The position numbers were made by a program, and so were the translations under genes. A model generated the notes under the pieces. That model was not told where the DNA came from. It saw nothing but the letters and a program-made list of their open reading frames with translations, and ran no database searches. A DNA stretch of 20,080 bases, taken from IMG/VR virus record IMGVR_UViG_3300030107_002862, positions 1 to 20,080 of that record. One strand, written 5' to 3'. Below are positions 1 to 6,976 of this stretch, one piece after another; position 1 is the first letter of the stretch; every line of letters begins with the position of its first letter. The DNA comes from a virus.

Positions 1-74
1 TGCAAAACCCTACGTGAGCAAAAAATTGGGGGGATTTTTTTCCGACTTTTTTGGAATTAAAAGTCGAATTTCCC
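1..74. other. Intergenic segment with inverted repeat and homopolymer runs
   Basis: This gene-free edge follows the stop of the 60-residue gene on the - strand. It holds a perfect 8-bp inverted repeat (43-50 with 59-66, 8-nt loop), plus runs of A, G and T between 20 and 42. The repeat could form an RNA hairpin and act as a weak transcription end. However, no U-run follows directly on either strand, so it is not a textbook intrinsic terminator. No open reading frame of note was seen here. Confidence 0.45.
43..66 (-). terminator. Possible weak terminator hairpin after the 60-residue gene
   Basis: CGACTTTT (43-50) and AAAAGTCG (59-66) are perfect reverse complements around an 8-nt loop. The stem starts 9 bases past the TGA of the preceding - strand gene, where a terminator would be expected. 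Read on the - strand, the stem is followed by an A-rich rather than a U-rich stretch, so the terminator call is an inference from position only. It might instead be an mRNA 3'-end stabiliser. Confidence 0.3.
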
Positions 75-257
75 TCAGAGAGGATTTGTATAGGATACGA
101 CATCATCAGGTGCAGTATTTCTCACAACATCTAACACACTCATGAATTCTTCTACCGTATCACATGTCACTACTTTTTTGTCTCCTTCATTAGAATAAAG
201 ATAAAAAGTTCTTTTCAATGTGTCCACCACACATTTAGTCAAGTATTCATCTTCCAT
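75..257 (-). CDS. Small conserved-type phage protein of unknown function (60 aa)
   Basis: A 60-residue soluble, mildly acidic protein with no signal peptide or membrane segment. The N-terminal half (residues 5-30) alternates charged and hydrophobic residues (KCVVDTLKRTFYLYS). The second half contains an acidic helix-like stretch (VEEFMSVLDVVRN, residues 35-47). From memory, similar short proteins occur in cyanomyoviruses, but I know no function for them. It is separated from the upstream fibre-like gene by 50 bases that hold a strong sigma70-like promoter, so it is probably transcribed independently, perhaps early. No Shine-Dalgarno sequence precedes the ATG at 257, and the start codon lies in one arm of a hairpin. 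The ATG is the first in frame and is supported by the promoter placement. Confidence 0.8.
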   Translation of the reverse strand: MEDEYLTKCVVDTLKRTFYLYSNEGDKKVVTCDTVEEFMSVLDVVRNTAPDDVVSYTNPL

Positions 258-282
258 AGAGTCAAGGGTGGCTTACTCTATG
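255..282 (-). promoter_or_regulatory. Hairpin enclosing the start codon of the 60-aa gene
   Basis: The arms CATAGAGT (255-262) and ACTCTATG (275-282) are perfect reverse complements. Inside them AAG/CTT pair again with one bulged base at 263, leaving a 5-nt loop (267-271). On the - strand RNA the AUG at 257-255 is the last part of the 3' arm, so folding would hide the start codon. The predicted transcription start (about 277) falls inside the 5' arm. The full stem would therefore form only on read-through transcripts from upstream, and promoter-initiated RNA would keep only the inner part. A DNA operator for a dimeric protein is an alternative. Confidence 0.5.
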
Positions 283-283
283 T

Positions 284-311
284 AGTATAGCACACCCTAG
301 CAGATTGTCAA
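284..311 (-). promoter_or_regulatory. Sigma70-type promoter for the 60-aa gene
   Basis: On the - strand there is a perfect -35 box TTGACA (311-306), a 16-base spacer and a -10 box TATACT (289-284, five of six consensus bases). The predicted start is near 277, giving a leader of about 20 bases before the ATG at 257. The -35 box overlaps the stop codon of the fibre-like gene (stop at 308-310). In T4-like phages, host sigma70 promoters typically drive early genes, which would set this gene apart from the late structural block. That timing is inferred. Confidence 0.65.
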
Positions 312-1069
312 AGCGTCCTTGTATTCTGACCTTCATACTTGGGATCATTGGAGTCGGGATCAGGATAATCCTCCCATGTTTCACCCTCATACTCTACCAC
401 TAATGGATTAATGTCCTTCCTCTCTGCATACACATGGAAGAAACAATCAATTGGAATACCACTTTTAGACTGAAGATATATCTTTTCAGTATCCCATCTC
501 TTTACAATGATATCCTGATGAGCACCAATTGGTTGCAACTGAACACTAATACTATTCATATGAACCAAATCTTTCCAATAGTCTGGTAATAATATCTCCT
601 TCTCGTTTCTAACTCTACCTCGATGATATATAGCAACCTCTGCACCCTCTATACAAGCATGTGCAAGACGCATTCCCTCTTGTGAAGGATGAACTATATC
701 AAACTTCTTTGGAGAAGCATCTGCTGCCTTGTGTCTTGATTCTAATCTACCTGTAGACTCACAATCAACTGAACCAGTAACAAATAAATCTCCATCCAAA
801 TAGATTCCACCTTTGGCATGTACTGCTGTAGGAATATTACCCGATATACCTAGAGATGCTCTAGGACTTTCACAATCAGGATCCTCATTAGTAGTCTCAC
901 CTACCATTAATGTGGCAGTATTCTTCCCAAAATCATTTTGAGCTCCTATAACAACTGGACCTTCGAGTGCTGCAGATCCATTGATCCGTTCTGCTCCTTC
1001 TTTAATAGCACGATAAACTCCAGTTCCTACTAAAAGCTGTCCTCCTACTTGTAAATCATCTAATTTCAT
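308..1069 (-). CDS. Short tail-fibre-like virion structural protein (253 aa)
   Basis: Residues 1-115 form a glycine- and valine-rich, beta-strand-like region (QLLVGTGVYRAI, then GIYLDGDLFVTGSVDC), as in fibre shafts. Residues about 118-240 match a module I recall from the C-termini of marine phage tail fibres: F-D-I-x-HP, then R-L-x-H-x-C-x-EG, Y-x-RG, LPDYW, a cysteine (C209), Y-x-ERKD and VVEYEGE-T. The protein is therefore probably a short fibre or an accessory decorating the baseplate. The gene lies directly after the spike-like gene. Its start is fixed by a strong GGAGGT ribosome site (1077-1082) seven bases before the ATG, and the spike gene's stop overlaps that site. No membrane segment or signal peptide is present. 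Exact placement in the virion is inferred. Confidence 0.75.
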   Translation of the reverse strand: MKLDDLQVGGQLLVGTGVYRAIKEGAERINGSAALEGPVVIGAQNDFGKNTATLMVGETTNEDPDCESPRASLGISGNIPTAVHAKGGIYLDGDLFVTGSVDCESTGRLESRHKAADASPKKFDIVHPSQEGMRLAHACIEGAEVAIYHRGRVRNEKEILLPDYWKDLVHMNSISVQLQPIGAHQDIIVKRWDTEKIYLQSKSGIPIDCFFHVYAERKDINPLVVEYEGETWEDYPDPDSNDPKYEGQNTRTL

Positions 1070-1076
1070 TGGGTTT

Positions 1077-1082
1077 ACCTCC
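1077..1082 (-). promoter_or_regulatory. Strong Shine-Dalgarno of the fibre-like gene
   Basis: GGAGGT on the - strand, 7 bases from the ATG at 1069. It overlaps the TAG of the preceding gene (1084-1082), so termination and re-initiation are probably coupled. It is the clearest ribosome-binding site in the window; many other genes here lack one. Confidence 0.8.
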
Positions 1083-1801
1083 TATTGATCCATTAGATCT
1101 TGCTGATACTGCTTCTTCACCGCAAGAGCAGATGGATTTGCAAATTTCTTATCAGGATTCTGCTCCTTAAAAACTTTTCTAAATCCACTACATTTAACAT
1201 CTTTCTTTTGCACCGCAGCAGTAACTCCTTTAATAACATTTCCATATAATTCTAGTGTTCCATTAGCAACAACTTGTGCTTGCTGTGAACTAGCAATTTT
1301 ATATAGTGATTTAGCACTGACTAAAAACTTTTTAGAATTATTAATGATACTTTCGGTAGCTTCCAATTTTATATTACCTTTAGTCTGACCTTCACCTACA
1401 GCAGTTAATTCAATGTCAGTTCCTTGTAATCTTATCTTACCGTTAGTTGCTGTAATAGAAACGTCTCCATTTACAGCAGTTATTATAACACTATTATCAG
1501 TCTCCTTCATCCTGCTTCCACACTCAACCTGAAAAGCACCTGGACCTGTTGCTATTGTCCATCCCTTTCTCCTACCATCAACATCCAAACTTAATTGATG
1601 CTCACCATCAGGAGTAAATAATCCAACACCAGCAGTTACATCACCTTGCTTATGAATATGACCCATCTTAATGGATCCTTTATCATTACCAAGACCTATC
1701 TCTGTATAATTTTGTACTGCTTGATCAGTGGGGTTGGGAGTAGAACCTGGTTTAGATAACCTATCATTTTCTACTATTAAACCTCTCTTCTCTACCGCCA
1801 T
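1082..1801 (-). CDS. Beta-helical spike-like baseplate protein (gp5 C-terminal analogue, 239 aa)
   Basis: Residues about 75-195 are strongly alternating polar/hydrophobic, with short glycine and asparagine turns (NGDVSITATNGKIRLQGTDI at 111-130, then NIKLEATESIINNSKKFLVS). This is the texture of the triple-stranded beta-helix in T4 gp5 C-terminus and VgrG/gpV spikes. The N-terminal part (1-60) carries GHIHKQGD (47-54). The C-terminal 40 residues are basic and helical-looking. The T4-like gp5 gene two positions upstream (6977-9496) carries only the hub part, so this protein may supply the membrane-piercing needle as a separate polypeptide. The start is supported by AGG nine bases upstream. The ATG at 1801 lies 12 bases after the stop of the 1714-residue gene. 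The spike role is inferred from sequence texture and position, not from a diagnostic motif. Confidence 0.65.
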   Translation of the reverse strand: MAVEKRGLIVENDRLSKPGSTPNPTDQAVQNYTEIGLGNDKGSIKMGHIHKQGDVTAGVGLFTPDGEHQLSLDVDGRRKGWTIATGPGAFQVECGSRMKETDNSVIITAVNGDVSITATNGKIRLQGTDIELTAVGEGQTKGNIKLEATESIINNSKKFLVSAKSLYKIASSQQAQVVANGTLELYGNVIKGVTAAVQKKDVKCSGFRKVFKEQNPDKKFANPSALAVKKQYQQDLMDQ

Positions 1802-1813
1802 TTATTATTACCT

Positions 1814-4800
1814 CTAATAAGTAAGGTTGTCGGGTGTGCCTGGAATATTAAGGCGAGGATCATTACTGCTAATGTCAGAACCCTGTCTCTGAATTGCAGA
1901 TGCAGGTGTAGTTACCATAGCATCAATACTTTCTTGTAGTGTATCATATATCTGAACCAATTGTCCAGCTGTTTCATACCATCCAGCATACTTAAAACCA
2001 TCTTTGTAGAAGATAGCACCATAGTATGGTTTACCATCATAGTATCCAGTCTGTTTGAGACCAACAAGATCAGTAACCTGAAGTAACTTATCAGGATCAA
2101 CCAAAGGTGGAGTTCTTCTAGGAGTAAATACAGGAGTTCCTACAAAACCGATACCAGTAGAAGTTGATATTGATATATTAGGCCATCCCGTAAATCCAGC
2201 AGTAGGAGGGACAGGAATATCTATTATAGCACCAAAAGGACCAGGCACTGGATTGAATGGAGGAATAACAGGATCATCAGGACCACCTGTAATAACTACC
2301 TCATCTTCAGGATCATAGTTTATACCAGGATCTTCTATTATCACGTTAGTCAGTTCTAATAAGACATCATAACGAGGATCTCCTCCTCCTGGAGGTGGTG
2401 GAGAATATCCATTTCCAGGTACAACAGGAATAATTTTATCAACAGAACCTTTACCTTCAACTACTCTAGGACAAGGAGGGGGTATAAGATGTGCAGAAAC
2501 TAATACTGGATTCTCTTTCCAAGATTTTGTAACAGGTTTACCAGTAGCATCTGTTCTTACTACCTTCATCTTCTTTCTAATTTCAATAGCAAATCCACTA
2601 GGATTCTTATGCCATTCATATCCTACAGGTTGCTTAAATAAGGCATCTATAAATCCAACTGGACCACCAGATGCTTCAGTATAAACAGTTGGTTTTACTG
2701 TAAGAGTATGCTTTCCTTTTTCTACTAATACTTTTTTATAATTACCCATTCCAGTCAAATCTACTTTATGTTTATCTGCTGAATGTTCCTGTCCTCTATA
2801 GAAATTAGATGCTATCTGCTTACCATCAAGATAAAGAGTTGCTGAATGATCATTCTGAAACTTAATATTATACTCACCAGTTTCAGGGAAATCAATATTA
2901 CTCCATGAATATTCAACCACTTCAGTCGTTGCATTATCTCTCATAGGATTAGGAGAAACAGAAGCCTTATTCATAAATGAACCCCATCCACTATAATTCT
3001 TATGGAGTAATTCAGGACCATTATAAACAACACCATCTTTTACTGTTCCACTACCAGTTCCACCTTGCATAACAGTTTTAGTTTCCTTTTCTAAAACATA
3101 CTTTGCAGTCAACCCATTAATATCAAAGAATCTACCTTGACTTGCAGTAATAATTAGATCATCATAAAAACGAGCAGTACCACTAGCAGAACCTTCATCA
3201 GTTCCTGGAACATCTTCCATCTCAAGAACATTTTCTCCATTGGTTCTTAATTTTGCTTTAGGGTTACGACCACCTTTTGGTGGTGGTGGAGGGGGTATAG
3301 AAGTCCATCCTTCATAATCATGATCCTCCCATTGAGAAGGATACCATTTTCCATCGTCACGTTGAACCTCCCATCCATGTGAGAGAGCGTTTAGTTTTTT
3401 ATAATCCCAATCAAACCTACCTGCAAGGTTTGCATACTTCCAACTCCTTCTAGGTCGATGATCTGGAGACAAATTATCATTTTCATCAAATCCCCATACC
3501 CCTTGATCACCAACTTCAACATAGGTATAACGACCATCATTCTGGCTATTTTGACCACTATTACTAGTAACTCTAACCTCATATACTTTATCAAACTCAA
3601 CCTTTTTACTAAAAGTTTCTGATACATCCTTACCTTCTCCATATTCTTTCGCAATAGATATATCTAAATCTGGAATAGATGCTGAAGTAGCATACCATGT
3701 TGATGTAACAAATTTAAAATCAACTTCATTAGTATTCAATGCTTGCTCTACTTGAGTTCCAATTGCTGCCCATCCTTGAGTGGTAAAAATACGTTGGTCT
3801 ATTGAATCATAAGTTTCCTGACCAACATTACTTACCTCAACAGTAACTTCATGAGGACCACTATCAATACCAACAAGACTTTCTGATTGAGTTGATACAC
3901 CAACTGTTCTTAAGACTTCATTACCATCAAGTTTAATTACAGCACTATCATCAGCAGCTACCTTTAACTTATAAAATCCACCATAGGGAGCCTCAATATT
4001 CCATGTATTACTATAAGTTTGTCCACCACCAGAACTATTCTCATCACCATAAGGTTTAACAGGAGACATTGCATAACGATACATTCTTCTACGATCAGAA
4101 AAAGGATACCACTGTTCTTCTGCAGGAAAACGAGTAGACCAGAAAGGATTAGGAGGACATCTACCCTCCTGTATCGGTGCAGGTTCTTGTGGAACAGGAG
4201 GATCAGGAGCCTCAATTGCTAGAGCAACACCAAAAGGATTTTGATTCCAAGATTTATCTGATTTAACTTCTTTCTCTGTAAATACTGTGGCAATATTGAT
4301 AGCAAGAGACATTGGGTTTTTACCACTAGCACCGTATTTTCCACCAGGTACTTGTTCTAGATCAGCTATAATAGTATAAGTACCTGCTCTAATAAACCTT
4401 CTATATAAACTTGTTCCAGTATAAGTTCTTCCATCACCACGAGTGGCAAATCCTTGCTTAGAGATATTAACATCTCCACCAATTTTTAATGTAACATTAT
4501 CATCTACACCAATTCCAATATCATACTCTCCACTTACAGGAAAATTAACATTATGCCATTTAATTTCATGAAATCCTGACTCTGAACCAGTATAAGTTAG
4601 ACTTGGATCTAAAGGTGTTATTCCATATCTATTTGTAAATGACGAATCTTTATCTACAACAGGATTAGTTCTCCATAAAGTTCTATTTGCTTTATTAATA
4701 TATTCAGCAGTATTAAATATCGTTGTAACTTTACCAGCACTTTCAGTAGAAGAAACACCACTTTCAGCAGGTCTATCTCCTAAAGTATACTTACATGTTA

Positions 4801-6958
4801 ATCCATTAATATCAAAGAATCTTCCCTGATCTACAGCAATAACAACATCTTGATAAAAATGTGCTTCATTACCAGTGCCACCAGTACCAGCATCTGATCC
4901 TGGAATATCTTCCATCTGAAGAACCTTTGCACCCTTCAATCTTAATACTGCACCATTATTAGCCCCACCTAATGTTTTAGATACTGTTGATGTAGTTGAT
5001 CCTGCTAAAGTTACTGTGTGTGTATGACTACCAATACTCTCCACAACCCATCTATTTTCACTTGCTCTCCAATTTCTCTGTCTCCAAATAACATCTTTAA
5101 TCTGAATAGTTTCAAGCACTCTACCACTTCTTCGAGGATTATCATCCCAATTATAAGTTAAAGTAACCTTTACTTCATCTCCTTGCACCTCAATACTACT
5201 ACCATCAGCAGAAAATTTAGCAGTACCTCCAGTTACGTTGTCAATCGTAAGAGCACCAGCAAATTCATTAGTTTGTCTATCAAAACCAATATTACCTACA
5301 CTATCATCATATTCCAATCGTCTATTACTCTTTCTACGTAGTGATCCTTCCTTTAATCCTGTATATACAAGAGGATATGAACCACCTATTGTAGATGTAG
5401 AATTCTCTGTTCTTATAGTATCACTAGTTATTTTAACATCATATACTCTTCCATACTCAACTTTTTTAGTGACTGATTCATTAATACTTTTCTCTTCACC
5501 ATAAGTTTTTGCAAAACTAATATCCAAACCTTCAATAGTCGCACTTGCTCCATATAATGTTGCTACTTGAACATCAAACTTAACCTCATCACTTGTTGCT
5601 AGAGCATCTAACTTCTGTTGCTCTGCTACCTTCTTCATTGGTTGACCATTAAAAACATCAACCCTAACGGTATGGAATCCTGTAGTAAGTCCTACTTTAG
5701 TAGTTTCTGGTGGGGATAAAACATTACCTGCTGCTCCACCTTGTCCTATTTGATATTCTCCTTTCTTTTCTCCATCAATATAAAGAGCTCCTTCATTATC
5801 GCATTGAAATTTAAAAATATAATCACCTGAATGAGGAAAATCTATATCCCACTCAAAGTAATGTTCCTGACCACCAAAGTCTGATGGTACTACATTAGAC
5901 ATAGGAACAGGTGAAATCGCATACTTATTCATAAAATTATTTTTATCATACTCCCAATATGAACCAGCAAGATAAGTCACATCTGGCATAACAGGTTTAC
6001 ATTTACCTTCACAAACCTCTTTCCATTCAGGCATCGTCTTCATCTCATCTTCAATTTGACTAAGATTCCTACCAGCCGCTACTCTATCCCTCCAATAAGC
6101 CAATCCGCTTGGTTCACCTCTTCTTCCAAATAATTTTATATAAAGATTATCAATTGGATCATTCTCTCCTGGTTTTGCACCCCATGCCCAATGATATACA
6201 TCATACTTTGCTCTACTAATCTTTCCAGCACTTGTTGTTCTTAAAGGTGGTTCAGTTCTGGTAGTCCACCAAGGATTTGGAGCAGTTAAAAGAAAATCAC
6301 TATACTTCTTAAGTTGCTCATCAAAAGAAAGAGTGCCATCATCCAAATAAAAAGCAGGATTCCACTCTCCAATATCCTTACCATTAGGATCGTATCTTCT
6401 ACCAAACCCTACATTATTATCATCATTACAAATTTCATACTCTTCAAAGTCTTCTTCATCATCGTATTCCAATTCAACTGCTGCTTCATTTTCAACCATC
6501 TCAACTCTCAATTCCGCACCTGCACCAATCTGACAAGGATCCTTAATAACTGCACTAGGTTCAGACTGATAACCAAACCCTCCTTCAACAACATCAACTG
6601 CAATAATTGATCCATCCTTTCCAACAATAGGGTTTGCTAGAACACCTAGTCCAGCACCACCAAATGTTTCAACAGTTGGATTACAACTACTTTCCTTATC
6701 AATTTCAATACCCTCACAAGTCTCACTCAAATCTAAATCATTGACTGTTAATTTATTAACATCATTTATATTAATATATTTTATCTCCTCACGATTCTTA
6801 AAAATAAAAACAGTACCTGGATTTAATTTAGCATAATCATTTGCCTCACAAATACTAACTCCCGATACAAATCCTCTATCGGTAGAAATATAACCGACTT
6901 TTATATCATCTTTAGTAGGATCACCAAAGATATTAAATGTAGGAGTGCTATCTGCCAT
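1814..6958 (-). CDS. Giant virion structural protein with four PA14-like modules (1714 aa)
   Basis: The largest gene in the window. Residues 1-160 have a beta-rich N-terminus with a GGFGY motif (126-130), followed by an acidic stretch (159-180). Residues about 266-315 resemble a DUF4214 unit (NLYIKLFGRRGEPSGLAYW, then MPEW). Four PA14-like modules follow at about 332-460, 760-905, 940-1085 and 1324-1460. Each has the pattern FP-x-x-G-x-Y (or a close variant), then D-N/D, then L-x-I/L-D/G-G. Between modules 1 and 2, and again between 3 and 4, the same two linker blocks recur: K-K-V-E-Y/F-x-x-V-Y, and L-x-MED-x-PG-x-D through QGRFFDINGLT. This indicates a large internal duplication. A proline-rich part (1490-1580) leads to a C-terminus ending DPRLNIPGTPDNLT, which I recall from cyanophage structural proteins. 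PA14 domains often bind carbohydrate, so a baseplate-peripheral receptor or glycan role is plausible. No Shine-Dalgarno sequence is visible. Confidence 0.75.
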   Translation of the reverse strand: MADSTPTFNIFGDPTKDDIKVGYISTDRGFVSGVSICEANDYAKLNPGTVFIFKNREEIKYININDVNKLTVNDLDLSETCEGIEIDKESSCNPTVETFGGAGLGVLANPIVGKDGSIIAVDVVEGGFGYQSEPSAVIKDPCQIGAGAELRVEMVENEAAVELEYDDEEDFEEYEICNDDNNVGFGRRYDPNGKDIGEWNPAFYLDDGTLSFDEQLKKYSDFLLTAPNPWWTTRTEPPLRTTSAGKISRAKYDVYHWAWGAKPGENDPIDNLYIKLFGRRGEPSGLAYWRDRVAAGRNLSQIEDEMKTMPEWKEVCEGKCKPVMPDVTYLAGSYWEYDKNNFMNKYAISPVPMSNVVPSDFGGQEHYFEWDIDFPHSGDYIFKFQCDNEGALYIDGEKKGEYQIGQGGAAGNVLSPPETTKVGLTTGFHTVRVDVFNGQPMKKVAEQQKLDALATSDEVKFDVQVATLYGASATIEGLDISFAKTYGEEKSINESVTKKVEYGRVYDVKITSDTIRTENSTSTIGGSYPLVYTGLKEGSLRRKSNRRLEYDDSVGNIGFDRQTNEFAGALTIDNVTGGTAKFSADGSSIEVQGDEVKVTLTYNWDDNPRRSGRVLETIQIKDVIWRQRNWRASENRWVVESIGSHTHTVTLAGSTTSTVSKTLGGANNGAVLRLKGAKVLQMEDIPGSDAGTGGTGNEAHFYQDVVIAVDQGRFFDINGLTCKYTLGDRPAESGVSSTESAGKVTTIFNTAEYINKANRTLWRTNPVVDKDSSFTNRYGITPLDPSLTYTGSESGFHEIKWHNVNFPVSGEYDIGIGVDDNVTLKIGGDVNISKQGFATRGDGRTYTGTSLYRRFIRAGTYTIIADLEQVPGGKYGASGKNPMSLAINIATVFTEKEVKSDKSWNQNPFGVALAIEAPDPPVPQEPAPIQEGRCPPNPFWSTRFPAEEQWYPFSDRRRMYRYAMSPVKPYGDENSSGGGQTYSNTWNIEAPYGGFYKLKVAADDSAVIKLDGNEVLRTVGVSTQSESLVGIDSGPHEVTVEVSNVGQETYDSIDQRIFTTQGWAAIGTQVEQALNTNEVDFKFVTSTWYATSASIPDLDISIAKEYGEGKDVSETFSKKVEFDKVYEVRVTSNSGQNSQNDGRYTYVEVGDQGVWGFDENDNLSPDHRPRRSWKYANLAGRFDWDYKKLNALSHGWEVQRDDGKWYPSQWEDHDYEGWTSIPPPPPPKGGRNPKAKLRTNGENVLEMEDVPGTDEGSASGTARFYDDLIITASQGRFFDINGLTAKYVLEKETKTVMQGGTGSGTVKDGVVYNGPELLHKNYSGWGSFMNKASVSPNPMRDNATTEVVEYSWSNIDFPETGEYNIKFQNDHSATLYLDGKQIASNFYRGQEHSADKHKVDLTGMGNYKKVLVEKGKHTLTVKPTVYTEASGGPVGFIDALFKQPVGYEWHKNPSGFAIEIRKKMKVVRTDATGKPVTKSWKENPVLVSAHLIPPPCPRVVEGKGSVDKIIPVVPGNGYSPPPPGGGDPRYDVLLELTNVIIEDPGINYDPEDEVVITGGPDDPVIPPFNPVPGPFGAIIDIPVPPTAGFTGWPNISISTSTGIGFVGTPVFTPRRTPPLVDPDKLLQVTDLVGLKQTGYYDGKPYYGAIFYKDGFKYAGWYETAGQLVQIYDTLQESIDAMVTTPASAIQRQGSDISSNDPRLNIPGTPDNLTY

Positions 6959-6976
6959 AATTAATATTTATTAAGT

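Noticed and set aside
6959-6976. AATAAATA as a late promoter for the 1714-aa gene
   Set aside because: It is only about 6 bases from the ATG, so the transcript would be leaderless. More likely chance AT richness between packed genes.
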